Of a stretch of DNA of 64,000 bases, positions 1 through 10,445 are shown one piece after another. The position numbers and the translations under genes are program-made. The stretch covers positions 14,841,891 to 14,905,890 of the forward strand of contig OX336349.1 of NCBI GenBank assembly GCA_946902875.1, given 5' to 3'. The stretch comes from Nematopogon swammerdamellus (Eukaryota > Arthropoda > Insecta > Lepidoptera > Adelidae). Below the pieces are notes generated by a model, which searched no databases, was not told the origin of the DNA, and saw only the letters and a list, made by a program, of their open reading frames with translations. Each line of letters starts with the position of its first letter. The first letter of the stretch is position 1.

Positions 1-284
1 AATTGCCACATCTTTCCATTAAAACCGACATTAATAACCTTCAATCGAAATTTATAGTAGCTAGAATATCTGATGAGATGAGAGACGAAACGTGATGTCT
101 CTAATCCTCTTAATCCCTGAGAAAAATAAGGTCATGATTCTAAATAAAAATATCATGGTATAAAAAATGTGCTTCTTCTAAAAAAAGACTTAAGAGTACC
201 AAGTTACAACATGTATGGGCATTATGGTTTTAAAATGTTTTTTTTTAAGAAAGTTTAATTTTAAATCTTTAGTGGAGATACATA

Positions 285-1045
285 CATACATACATAACTC
301 ACGCTTTTGTATCCCGACAATCAGGGTAAGCAGAGTAATCGGTGTTGTGCTATAAGTTCATACATACATACACATACATAACGTCACGCCTGCCTGCCTC
401 CCAGTGGGGCAGGCAAAGACAACAGACCCAACCCACACAAACAACCCAACCTCCAAGCGCCACGATCCTGACACACTTTTGCCGCCTCTTCCACTCTCAT
501 AATGTTCTTCATACATACTCGTCGGTTACGGGTCCCACGCACCTGACCCTTTTCGAGCACATGCCCGATCTGGTCCAGGTACGTGCGTCTAGGGTGACCC
601 TTCCCGACTCTTCCACTAACATTCGCTCCATAGATTTCTTTCATTAGTTTCCTATCATCCATTCTACAGACACACATACTCCTATTCCACACATACTCCT
701 CTCAACGCGCGCATTTCAACATCATTTATCCTGCTCTCATGCTTCGCCTGCCATACCCAACTTTCACTCCCATAAGTACTCTGGTAAATTAAAGCACAAC
801 ACCGACCACCACGTTTAGCACAGTATACGGACAAGATAACTATCAAGCAGCAAGTGAGGCGCGAAGACCCACCTGCTGCATGACAAGGTGGAAGGACCGC
901 GCCAAGGTGAGAGGTGGCTAGCCTTTCGCCCTTTAGCGCGACATCTTGTCCTTATCCCTTAGTCGCCTTTTACGACATGCACGGGGAGATATGCAGTGGG
1001 GCTATTCTTTTTAAGTACCGGCCCCACACGGTACGGTACGGTTTA
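285..1045 (-). mobile_element. Non-LTR retrotransposon 3' fragment (insect LINE tail)
   Basis: Reading the minus strand from about 780 down to 380 gives the typical tail of an insect LINE polyprotein: the motif DDRKLMKEIYGANVSG, then GHPRRTYLDQIG and VCMKN...VCQDRGAWR. This is the region after the reverse transcriptase domain. The low-coordinate end finishes in TACATACA-type tetranucleotides (about 285-300 and 359-380), consistent with a simple-repeat 3' tail. The high-coordinate end carries the sequence CCCACTGCA...CCCCGTG...AAAAGGCGACTAAGG (reverse complement, 960-1030), which recurs next to the SINE-A copies. Fragmentary and not coding-competent. Confidence 0.7.
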
Positions 1046-1618
1046 GTGGAGATGTTTCTGTATTCTAATTTTATACTGTACGACTAATTTTCCACAACTT
1101 TTTATTTTGAGATTATAATTTTTCACTTATTTTTCTGTAAGGTCACACAAGTTTACCAATAAAATGTAGCACAAAATTATTCAGTTTTATGTACATAATT
1201 ACTTCCTACCTTATGAAGCATGTATAAATAAAGAAGTACTACAAATTTTTAGCACACACGTGCACATTTACATATGTACGTAGTTATGTATGGAGACCAG
1301 ACATCGACCGCAAGCGTCCGTCGAGGGACATAAAATTATGCATCCGAACGCACTGGACCCGCTCTGTCTGTTAGCGAGACTCATTTGTTGTTAGCTTATT
1401 ATTTACCATCGTGTCCTTCATCAGTTTTCACAAGTTTATTTTTAGTATAAGCCCAGGCATCAACAGATTGAACTGCATATTGTTGCGGTAGTGTTAAGAC
1501 AAAATGTGCGCGGCGGGAAATTTAAACAATTCACCCCCTTACCCTCGAACAACCTCCTCCCCTACCATCTTCCCCCAAAATACTGTGCGAAAGGGACATC
1601 ATAAACAAAGTCTACAAA

Positions 1619-1621
<3 letters not shown>
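1046..1621. other. No recognisable feature
   Basis: AT-rich sequence between two repeats. I see no credible exon, RNA gene or terminal repeat here. Confidence 0.5.
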
Positions 1622-1677
<56 letters not shown>

Positions 1678-2165
1678 GAACCTGACACGGTTGGCTACAT
1701 CACCTACAACATCCGTGATGTCAGCCCATAACACAGGGTGAACTAGGTGCCATGTCAGTGCTTCCCTTCATTTCATGTCGGCTACACTAAACTGGACGGA
1801 AAACACGAACTATTTACATAGCCGTTTCGACCGACGTTTCGTTCAGTGCGGTGGTACCAACCCGGCCGGGATAAACCCTACCACCTAGTAAAGTAAGAAG
1901 GGAAGGGACCTACAGTTTAACGTGGAATCCGAACCACGGTCAGCCTCCAACGGTCGAGCGGTCACCCATCAAATCACTGACCGCGCTCAGCGTTGCTTAA
2001 TAACAGTTGACTAACCAACCGCGCCACTGAGCTACCGAGGCTGACGAATTTTCTTATCCCTTAGTCGACTTTTACGACATGCGACGGGGAGAGATGCAGT
2101 GGGGCTATTCTTTTTAAGTACCGACCCCACACGGTACAAACATGCGACGGGGAGAGATGCAGTGG
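1622..2165 (-). mobile_element. SINE-A copy, type I, with about 50 nt poly(T) tail
   Basis: The tail is the T run at 1622-1674 (poly(A) on the transcribed strand). Reading the minus strand from 2134 downwards, one meets a leader ending in AAAAGTCGACTAAGGGAT, a tRNA-like A box (TAGCTCAGTGGCG, near 2021-2036), a segment resembling the internal promoter of 5S rRNA (1952-2005), a B box (GGTTCGGATTCC, 1924-1935) and a body ending at TATGGAACCTGACACGG. This copy was used as the reference for the family. The leader sequence is repeated once more at 2139-2165. The long homopolymer suggests a young insertion. Confidence 0.8.
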
Positions 2166-2555
2166 GGCTATTAAAGGGGCTATTAAATTAAATCAATGTT
2201 TTGTATTCCCCTGTTTCCTCCTCCAAAACTTGACACATTTCTAACAGCTTTTCATCAACTGTATTGGAAAATATTGCGTGTCTGTATGTTTGTTGCTTTT
2301 TTTTTTAAACAGTGTCATGAAATTTGTGTTCTGGACATCGGTTGACAACATTAAATTTTAAGGATTTTCGGATGACCCTATGAGAAGTAACTTAACAAAA
2401 TGCCAGGGGCGGATATCTATGTATAGTAATTAATAAATGCTCTAGTGCTACTTATTGCGAATAGTGCAAAATTTTTCTATTTATGTAGGTAATCCAAGGA
2501 GTACCTAATAGGGGAATACGTTTGTACGGAGAAAATGCCTCCAACAGACTGGACA
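2166..2555. other. No recognisable feature
   Basis: AT-rich spacer. No exon or repeat boundary was recognised. Confidence 0.45.
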
Positions 2556-2705
2556 GCCCTGTAATAGTGGGTAAATCAGCCGGCATGGCAACTCTCTGAT
2601 GGTGGTTTCGCGAGGAGGGGTGGATTTAGATGTATCGACTACACCATTTCACCTCGACAACAGCCACACTCATACCGGCGTTCATATAAAAGTGCAACAA
2701 AATAC
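2556..2705 (+). mobile_element. Jockey-like LINE 3' end fragment
   Basis: The text GGTTTCGCGAGGAG followed by a diverged GTCGACTGCACCATT matches the 3' end of the LINE fragment at 53040-53185. Only the last 150 bases remain. Confidence 0.6.
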
Positions 2706-2744
2706 AGACAGACATCATGTACTATTTAACCTAACCTAACAGGA

Positions 2745-3125
2745 TTTTTTTTCATGGAAACTGACACGGTTGGCAACATCACCTACAACATCCGTGATGT
2801 CAGCCCATAAAACCGGGTAAACTAGGTGCCATATCAGTGCTTCCCTTTGGTCGTGCCAGCTACACTGAACTGGACGGAAAACACAAGCTATTTACATAGC
2901 CGTTTCGACCGACGTTTCATTCAGTGGGGTGGTATCAACCCGGGTGGGTTGAACCCTACCACCTAGTAAGCTATGAAGGGAAGGGACCTACAGTTTTACT
3001 TGGAATCTGAACCACGGTCAGCCTCCAAAGGTCGAGCGGTCACCCATCCAAGTACTGACCGGCCCAGCGTTGCTTAACAATCAATAGCGACAGTTGACTG
3101 TCTGCACCACTGAGCTATCGAGACT
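2745..3125 (-). mobile_element. SINE-A copy, type I
   Basis: Same order as the copy at 1622-2165: T-run and TGGAAACTGACACGG at the low end, body, B box complement near 3003-3013, 5S-like segment near 3035-3080, and a tRNA-like A box complement (CACTGAGCTATCGAGAC) at 3108-3124. The leader is missing. Confidence 0.8.
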
Positions 3126-3139
3126 AAATTAAAGTTCAA

Positions 3140-3415
3140 GATGTTAGCCCTTATTTTTTTTTTAATAATCACATGCTTCGACCAGTCAATATCACCTCCG
3201 AGATGGTGCCACACCGAAGACTTCCTTTGGATTGCTCGCTATACTTGACTAGAGGAGAACACAGCCGAGGTTGCTATGCGGCCATTTTACATACTTTCTT
3301 ACGAACACAGTGGACTACAATTGGAGCCTACCACCTAGTAAGGGGCAAGGGAACACTTTTACACCGATTCCATACGGTGAAGCAGCGGGTGAATATGAAA
3401 TGCCTGCTGGAGGTA
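3140..3415 (-). mobile_element. SINE-B fragment
   Basis: Contains the SINE-B body (AATATCACCTCCGAGA, then GAGGAGAACACA, then CCTACCACCTAGTAAGG) in the same orientation as the complete copy at 52080-52485. The tRNA-like head is lost. Confidence 0.7.
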
Positions 3416-3684
3416 AGTGCCAAATCAGTGCTTCTTTGGCAAAATAAAAAATTTATTAACGGTATCAGGAGAATAAACAGTAGGTATTAGCGAAGCCTAC
3501 ACCAGTTGGTAAGCAAGTTTGACGATAGAAAAGTGAGCTGAAAGTATTGCTGTAATACTTGACATTACAGCTGGCTGCTATTGAAAAACTTTCTCTTTAG
3601 TTTTGTAGGTTTTCCTCGCTTTACAACATTCTGATGTCGCCATTTGCAAACATTTACTTTTCACTTAAACTGTAGATAATGGAT
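3416..3684. other. No recognisable feature
   Basis: Short spacer between SINE copies. Nothing identified. Confidence 0.4.
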
Positions 3685-4010
3685 TTATTTTTATGGAAAC
3701 TGACACGGTTGGCTACATCACCTACCTATGTAGGCCCATAAAACCTTGGTGAACTAAGTGCCATATCAGTGCTTCTCTCTGGTCGTGCCAGGTACACTGA
3801 AATGGATGGAAAACACTAACATAGCCGCTTGGACCAACCTTTCATTCAGTGCAGTGTCAACCAACCCGGGCGGGTTAAACCCTACCACATAGTAAGGGGA
3901 TGTACCTACGGTTTAACGTGGAACCCGAACCACACTCAGTGTCCAACGCAACGTTTAAACGGTCACCAATTCAAGTTCTGATCACCCCCGCCGCCCAAGT
4001 GTGGCACCAA
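3685..4010 (-). mobile_element. SINE-A copy, degenerate
   Basis: Begins TATGGAAACTGACACGG and keeps the whole body, but the promoter region beyond 3965 is eroded. Many substitutions and small indels relative to the other copies indicate an older insertion. Confidence 0.75.
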
Positions 4011-4334
4011 TCCTTAAGAACAACCCTATCATGTCAGGGATCATAGAGCATTTTTCCAAGTTCTTGACATTATTGGAATCTGAGATATACATACATAAAA
4101 TGCCTGTGCCCTATGGCGAAGGCAGACACAACAGTTCTCGACGTTGAGAAACATAACAATAATTAGGAAGGTGTGGATCTAAGCTTACGATGGCTTCACC
4201 GAACATATCCGGGCCCATCGGCAGTAGAGGAGGGTATTAATCGAGGCCGGGACTAGCGAGTGGCCACTCTAAATTTCCCGCGCATGCTTCACGTTTCGGC
4301 TCGCTTCAAGCCCTCGTCAGCTAGTCTGCGTTGA

Positions 4335-5933
4335 CTAGGACGCGGGGAAACCACCAGTCCCGCTCTCGACCTCCCTCTCTCTACCTATCCATATTCTGTA
4401 GGATGCTTCCAGTGACGTTTTCGAAGCTCTCTCCATATATGAGCTTAGCGTCGATCTTGGGAGCCCTAGATTCTTGAAGAGACTGTAGAGCGACTTCGCT
4501 GGTAGTCCCCTTGCTCCGACTTCCACAGCGAAGAGATCAGTCTTGAATCCGTTTCTCACAATCCGGTCTACTAATTTGCAGTACTTGTTAAGTTTGATGT
4601 TGTGGTCCTTCGGTATGTTACTTTCCCATGGAACTGTAAGTTCAACAAGTACTACATGCTTTGTCGCTTTTGAGAATATGAGTATATCCGGTCTTAATGC
4701 TGTGGTACAGATTTCCGAAGGCATTTGGTAATGCTTCTCATGTGTGTCCATCAACAATTCCCAATCCTTTGCTGCTCCCAAAATTGAAGAAGGTTTAGTC
4801 CTATCTTTGGGCAGCTTATTGGCTCCAGGTTTCACAAAGTTGACCTTCTGGAAGCCGCTACTGGTTTGCCCTTTCCTGGTCCGTGCAATTGACAGGTTGA
4901 TGGCCTCTCTGATGATTTGGAGGACTTTATCATGACGGTAGGAATACTGGCCTTGCTCAAGTAGTATTTTGCATCCGCATAACAAATGTTTGGCCGTGCC
5001 TACGAACTCCTTACATGACGGGCATAGTTTATTTGTAGATTTCCCCCATCTAACTAGGTTACTCGGGTCGGGGAGAGTAAGCTGGAATGCATTTAAGTAG
5101 AACTTAAGCAGCTCAGGGGACCAGTTGTATATTATGGATTTCCACTTCAATGCAGGAGGGATGCAGAAGTCACCCACTGTTAGCCAATCATTCTGCATTT
5201 CTAGGTTTAAGGCGTGAAGTTTGAAGCCTTGTTCCATGTCCTCCTGAGCAAAACCTTTCAGTATTTCTTTATCAGACTTTGCTGTTTCTATGCCCAATCC
5301 AGATCTATTGGTGCGTGTACCAACTTGGAATGATTTGTAGAAGTCGAGTCTCGATTCCAGTTCATCTGATAGTGATGTGTTGGGTAAGGCTTGAATAGCG
5401 CTATCATTGGAGTCTTTGAGTATACATCGTTTGGCTATTCTCGCCTTTTGATAAAATATCGACGGTTTCTTAATGTTCAGTCCAAAGTTATTGTGAGATC
5501 TGTATAGCGTTGACGAGTCAGCCGGGTGAGCCAGTCCAAACCATGATTTCAGGAATCTGGTCACATACGAGTCTAATTTAGTCAGGTTTTGCTTTGTGAA
5601 GTCGTAGACGAGAAATGGCCATGAAAGTTTTGATGTCAGGTAGTTATCGTAAATCCATGCCTTTTGTGTACCCAGGAGGGGAAGATTGTCAGTTTGGCGG
5701 AGGCTCTCTTCGAAAAGTTGGACAATATCATCAGTAGGATGCTCCTTTCCTCTGCTGGTGATCCTTTTGCCCAAGAATTTAAAAGGAGCTTCATCAGCCA
5801 CGGTTGCGATTGGTTTTCCGGCTACTGTCAAACCTGGATTGCTCGAGGTAAACTTTGAACCTTTCCTGGTTAAGCTCAAACAGTAGCACTTCGCTGGTTT
5901 TATCTTCATCCCTTTGGTCCATTCAATAGTCAT
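4335..5933 (-). pseudogene. Hero-like element, C-terminal half (RT thumb, CCHC knuckle, RLE)
   Basis: This is the downstream part of a retrotransposon polyprotein, 532 residues in this frame. A CCHC zinc knuckle (LCPSCKEF...KHLLCGC) sits at about residues 303-321. The restriction-like endonuclease follows: RPD at 414-416, ELTVP at 431-435 with the KLNKYCKL block after it, and EVGARG near 471-476. In the family these residues form the PD-D/E type nuclease that nicks the target site. The first residues (WTKGMKIKPAKC) directly continue the RT palm of the upstream frame, so the apparent start codon at 5933 is an artefact of a frameshift. Expressed protein is not expected. Confidence 0.75.
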
Positions 5934-6900
5934 CCACCACCTTAAGAAGCGACTGATTTTGTTTTGGATTGCGGGTTAACAGCGTAATATCATCCGCAAA
6001 TGCCAGGATGGCCGCCATATATGTGTCTCCATATTTGAACCTGTATCCCCATTTCTTTTCTTTTACGACAAGCGTATCAATTAGAATGTTGATAACAATG
6101 TTAAATGTGACAGGAGAGAGGCAGCAACCCTGGAAAAGTCCTATGCCGTAACGAATTTCCGGTGTCTTCTCCGTTTCGCCTTTTACTTGTATTACAAAAG
6201 AAAGTTTTTTGTAGTAGGAGGCTATTATATTACAGATCAGAGGTGGCACATTATACCACTCTAGCGCCTTTAATAGTAACTCATGGCGCACCGAACCGAA
6301 GGCGTTTTCAAAGTCTAACCACGTGGCAGTTAATTGTCTCTCATTCTTCCTTGCATCTCTAAGACATTCAGTCAGCAAAGAATTATGTTCGAGGCACCCT
6401 GCAACTCTTGGGAGAAAACCTTTTTGGTACTTCTTCGGTAAGTAGTCGTTGGTACACATGTGTTTGAGTAGTCTGGCCTGTATAATGGAGAAGAATATTT
6501 TCGAAATTGTGTTCGTAAGGGCTATAGGTCTAATATCCTTGGGATCAGTAACTTCTTTCTTTTTTGGTAGAAGAACAAACACGGCTTTACCAAGACAGTC
6601 TGGCACTTCTCTGTTCCTCCAAATTCTTTTGTAGATGTTCAACATGTGTTTCCGCACTGATGGACATTTTTTGTATATGATGTATGGTATGCCATCGGGT
6701 CCCGGGGCGGAACTATTTGGTTTCCTTTTTATGTGGTATTCCAGCTCTTCCATCGTCGGTGAATCAGCATCAAATGCTAGAGCAGGTTCTTTGGGTTTTG
6801 GAGCTGGTGGATCCCTGTAAGTTATATCAGCAATGCCAAAATGTTGCACGTAAAAGGTTGTTGCACACTGAAATGAGTCCACTTTCTGCAAAGCAGTAAA
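5923..6900 (-). pseudogene. Hero-like element, reverse transcriptase half
   Basis: Encodes the fingers and palm of a non-LTR reverse transcriptase. Visible motifs in order are SSAPGPDGIPY, PKDIRPIAL, a TWLDFENAFGSV block (motif A aspartate), GLFQGCCLSP (motif B) and AFADDITLL (motif C catalytic aspartates). The frame stops at 5923 just after motif C, and the remaining palm and thumb are in another frame that overlaps by 11 bases. A methionine-initiated frame can be drawn up to 7068, but its first part runs into the flanking SINE and AT-rich sequence, so the true upstream boundary of retrotransposon coding sequence is uncertain. Confidence 0.75.
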
Positions 6901-7023
6901 TTTGGTATATAACACAAATTTATAACAAAAGTGAACTATGAAACCACACGGATCGGTTGCATAGATTTTAAAGCAGATAAAAATATATACTGCTTGTCTG
7001 TTGCTTGGCATGATTTGATATTT

Positions 7024-7345
7024 TGTACCGTGTGGGGCCGGTACTTTAAAAGAATAGCACCACTGCATCTCTCCCCGTGTATGTCGTAAAAGGCGACTAA
7101 GGGATATGACTCCCTTCTTATATTACTAGGTGGTAGGGTTTAACCCGCACGGATTGGTACCACCGCACTGAATGAAAGGTCGGTCGAAACGGCTATGTAA
7201 ATAGTTTGTGTTTTCCGTCCAGTTCAGTGTAGCCGGCACGACCGAAGGGAAGGCTGACGTGGCACCAAGTTCACCCGGTGTTATGGGCTGACATCACGGA
7301 TGTTGTAGGTGATGTAGCCAACCGTGTCAGTTTCCATAAAAAAAA
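7024..7345 (+). mobile_element. SINE-A relative, type II (promoter segment absent)
   Basis: The leader (ACCGTGTGGGGCCGGTAC ... AAAGGCGACTAAGGGAT) is joined directly to the body (ACTAGGTGGTAGGGTTTAAC) by ATGACTCCCTTCTTATATT. The A box, 5S-like part and B box of type I copies are absent. It ends in AACCGTGTCAGTTTCCAT and an A-rich tail. The same junction occurs in the copy at 46595-47362. Confidence 0.8.
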
Positions 7346-7369
7346 TAAAAAAAAATAAATATTTATATT

Positions 7370-7520
7370 TGTCACCGTGCCTTACTCGCTGCTTGATAAT
7401 TTTGCTAAGCCGTGGTGATTTATCCGAGTTATTGCTGCACAACACCGATTCCTCTGTTTACGCCGGTTGTCAGGATACAGCGTGATTGTACGTGTGCATG
7501 TGTAAATAACTATGCAGCAC
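7370..7520 (+). mobile_element. LINE 3' tail fragment
   Basis: The CTGCACAACACCGATT...CGGTTGTCAGGATACAGCGT text parallels the 3' ends at 285-345 (complement) and 32620-32665. Short degenerate fragment. Confidence 0.5.
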
Positions 7521-7769
7521 TGCATCTCCTGCATTGATATGCAGTTGCCACATGACCATGCAAAATTGTTTAACGTTGCCCAATACATAATTACATTTTA
7601 ATCAACACTAATTAATGTATTGCCTTGGTTTAGCTTTCTGTTGGATGCATCCTCAGTTTCTATGGAAGCGATCGTATCTGTTTCCTATAAGGTAATTATC
7701 TGCTCAATATTGCTTGTATGTTAAATATCCTGCACTCAAACTTAACTAGGTTTTAAAGTACTCTCCTTA

Positions 7770-7914
7770 GGCCGACTTGCACCAACACGAGTTTAAAGTT
7801 AAGTAGCGAGTTATGGATTTAAACCATATTTAAACCGGTTCCCACAGTCAGCGGGTGCTAGCTTAACGAGTTAAACTGGTTTATATATTAAATTTGTGTT
7901 GGTGCAAGTGGGCC
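7770..7914. mobile_element. Harbinger-type MITE, 145 bp
   Basis: Terminal inverted repeats begin GGCCGACTTGCACC at the left and read GGTGCAAGTGGGCC at the right, flanked on both sides by TTA, the three-base TWA target duplication of PIF/Harbinger elements. A related copy is at 40018-40153. The interior shares GTTAAGTAGCGAGTTATGG with it. Confidence 0.8.
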
Positions 7915-8263
7915 TTAGTCCTTATTAAGACTGCGCATGACGCTAGAAAAAGGGTGCGATAGAGAGATGGGGAATTGGTGAGAGAACGAAAAGGATAGAG
8001 AGGCATACTCCATATTTCATCGCAAGTCTAAATTTGGTTTTTTCTTTGGGTGTTCTGAATGAAAAAATGCGTGCAATTGCAACAATAACATGGAATAATG
8101 GAATAACGCATGATGCGAGTGTAATATGTATTTCTTGCTTTGTAACGCAGAATCCGGATTATACAAGCTCGCATTAACCCGAGGTCGCGTTTAACCGAGA
8201 TGCAAAATCTTAGATTTATGGAAGAACGAGATTTTTAATAAAAATTCAATCAAATTAGCCATC

Positions 8264-8316
8264 GGCGTCAACACAGACTATCTGACGAGGGTTTGACACG
8301 AGCCGAAACTTTTTTT
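8264..8316 (+). mobile_element. Hero-like 3' UTR fragment
   Basis: CTGACGAGGGTTTGACACG and GAGCCGAAAC match the 3' UTR of the element at 4149-7022 (complement of 4290-4325), in the opposite orientation. Confidence 0.5.
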
Positions 8317-8317
8317 T

Positions 8318-9060
8318 TATGTAAACCAACATGGGTGGCTGTGCCGAGAGACCAATGGTGGGGTGCGCTGTAGTATAAGGCCTTCTAATTAGAAAATTGC
8401 TGGTAACTGGGGCTGGTAGGTGAGGGTCTAAGGAACTATTACCAAAAATTTTTTTTTGCCGGAAATGCGTAGTTTTGGAGAAAAAAAATTTTGAAAAAAA
8501 TATTTTTCATACAAAATTAATTTTAGATTTTTAATATTTTTTTTTTAATGCGCCAAAACATTTATTTTGAATAGGAATTTATGCAAAAACGACATGCCCC
8601 GCCTCAACATTAGGTTAGGGTTAATTTATAGAAGATGCGACGCATCTTCTATAAATTAAACCTGGTTATTTTTTTTTTTTAACCACCAAAACATTCACCC
8701 ATACCACTTCCCTTGTTTTTACATACATTTATATTCAAAACCAATGTTTTTGAGCCATAAAAAAAAAAAAAATTATTTTGTATGAAAAATTTTTTCAAAT
8801 TTTTTTTTCTCCGAAATTACAAGTCTCCGCGCCCTAAATCTTTTTGATAGTAGTTCCTTAGACCCTCACCTATCAGTCCCAGCTACCAGCAATTTTCTAA
8901 TTAGCAGGCCTTATACTACAGCACACCCCAATGGTGCAGTCGACAGAGCCAAAATCACCTCTCCTCGCGAAACCACGCTCAGTTAGGTGATATACCACCA
9001 GATTTGCGGACAATTGCTAGGCTGTTACGCTGTAACGTCGTATTAACAAGGTAAAAAAAA
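8318..9060 (-). mobile_element. Jockey-like LINE 3' end, split by a foldback element
   Basis: The pieces 8318-8360 (T-run, then ATGTAAACCAACATGGG) and 8929-9060 (GTCGACAGAGCC..., CTCCTCGCGAAACCACGC) together are the complement of the LINE 3' end at 53040-53185. The foldback element at 8361-8928 interrupts it. Confidence 0.75.
8361..8928. mobile_element. Foldback (long inverted repeat) element, 568 bp, 8 bp TSD
   Basis: The termini are GGGTGCGCTGTAGTATAAGG and, complemented at the right, GGGTGTGCTGTAGTATAAGG. The inverted repeat runs through almost the whole element to a perfect palindrome around 8625-8665 (TAGAAGATGCG / CGCATCTTCTA). The flanks carry an exact duplication CAATGGTG at 8353-8360 and 8929-8936. 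The eight-base duplication fits hAT-, P- or Merlin-type transposition; the terminal bases do not identify which. No coding capacity. Confidence 0.85.
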
Positions 9061-9179
9061 GGGAAGGGACCTACAGTTTACAGTTTTCTATAGTGTAAAA
9101 AGTCTGTACTGTCCGAGCTTTTGATTATCCGAGGTAGCCCTGGTCCACAATAGCTCGGATAATCGAGGTTTTACTGTAG

Positions 9180-9345
9180 TAGAAATGAGTCCAGCGTGTA
9201 TGCGTCCACTGCTGGACATCAGCCTCTCCAATTTGCCTTCTCCTGTCTTCCTGACCTTCAGCGGTACGGGACCACTGCTTTCCGCCGATGTACTTGATGT
9301 CGCCATCACACCTGGTGGGTCATTTGTCTTCCCACACTATTCTAT
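9180..9345 (-). mobile_element. RTE-like LINE fragment
   Basis: GCGTCCACTGCTGGACATC followed by GCCTCTCC is the well-known tail region of lepidopteran RTE elements. A shorter matching end in the opposite orientation is at 30715-30770. Confidence 0.6.
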
Positions 9346-9853
9346 GTAGTCTAGATATAATCTTCCGGAGATATACGTACTTATGTCTAATTACATAGAT
9401 AGGTTCTGATACACATTTGCAGAGGTGTCAGAATCGTGGCATGTGGTGATCCGTTGTGTCTGCCTACGCCATAGGGAAACGGGTGAAAAATGCATGTGAA
9501 TTGGTTGAGACGTTCTCGAGTTATAACCCAACAAACATACATACATAAAGCTGGCAGATTTTATAAATTGTAGGATATAATATAATTTATAGGTACATAT
9601 GAACTAGGTATATTGTATTTATTCAGTTACTCACAGACTCATAAATTAGCGTGTAATTGAATGGGTTTTTTTTAATTGATAGTTCATTACATGAAATTTT
9701 TTCTTTCTTGGTTTACATAGGGCACATCAGTTTGCTACTACCCCAACCCCAAAGTTATTTTTTTAAATTATAATCACTTCTAATATTCCTATTAGGAAAA
9801 ACAAAGATCTTTAAAATCAACCAAAAGAAAAAAAAAACATTAGACAAGTTGTT
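9346..9853. other. No recognisable feature
   Basis: AT-rich sequence. No exon signals or paired termini seen. Confidence 0.4.
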
Positions 9854-10117
9854 TTATTTTGATTTATTTTTATATTTTAAATTTTTTTTTTTAACATTAT
9901 TTTTTCTGAAAGGAATACTTACGAAAGCCCTGTGAATCGCAAAAAATAAATTTAATCTATCTGTCTTTAATAATATAATCAAAGTGTTTATTATAGCATT
10001 ATTATTCCGTTCACACTTCAATAAAATGTGAAATTTATCTTCGACTTCAGTGCAAACGCAGTAATTTGGTGAATGATTAAATGTTGCATTGTACCTACCT
10101 ACATGTTGGGGCAACAC
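9854..10117 (-). pseudogene. LINE C-terminal zinc-knuckle fragment
   Basis: Eighty-seven residues with CVCTEVEDKFHILLKC, the Cys/His motif found after the reverse transcriptase in many insect LINEs. Followed at the low-coordinate side by an A-rich 3' end. There is no intact element around it. Upstream sequence to about 10330 may belong to the same element but shows no clear motif. Confidence 0.45.
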
Positions 10118-10339
10118 CTTACAAGGTATACCCCTATTTTTGTGTATAATATTTAGGCCCGCAGGACTTACTCGGGTTTATATTGTTTTCAGGTCGACGC
10201 TCAGAAAAATGGCACGCCAGCGACTTCCATTTCAAAGTGCTTGACGTAGAACTGTCAATTAAGTTCCTTTGTGTATTCACACAGTAAGTTTGTGAGCCAC
10301 CGTGAAACCCAATACGTTGGAGTGGAAACAATTTTCAGA

Positions 10340-10445
10340 TTAACACTGTGCAGAAGGCAGGCCAGGCCATGCGCATTGCCTCAGGCCAGGATTTGAGCCC
10401 GGCTTCTGCTGTATGAGATGAACGGTCTACCCGCCGATGGTTCGT
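10340..10445 (-). mobile_element. tRNA-related SINE head fragment
   Basis: On the minus strand, GGCGGGTAGACCGTTC (A-box-like) is followed about 25 nt later by CCGGGCTCAAATCC (B-box-like). The spacing fits a tRNA-derived promoter, but the arms do not pair as a functional tRNA. Confidence 0.4.

Larger units (their letters stand above)
4149..7022 (-). mobile_element. Hero-like non-LTR retrotransposon, 5' truncated and frameshifted
   Basis: A minus-strand element of the R2/NeSL/Hero group, recognised by a reverse transcriptase followed by a CCHC knuckle and a C-terminal restriction-like endonuclease, with no apurinic-type endonuclease. The 3' end lies at about 4149 (AGGAAGGTGTGGATC on the plus strand) and is shared with shorter copies at 30827-30955 and 40865-41435. 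The 5' end is cut where a SINE-A relative starts near 7024. The coding frame is broken near 5923-5933, so the copy is dead. Assignment to Hero rather than a neighbouring clade rests on the endonuclease motif order and is moderately sure. Confidence 0.75.

Noticed and set aside
10134..10331. 65-residue minus-strand frame near PTEN
   Set aside because: Does not resemble PTEN exon 2 (no phosphatase N-terminal motif) and adjoins LINE and SINE fragments.
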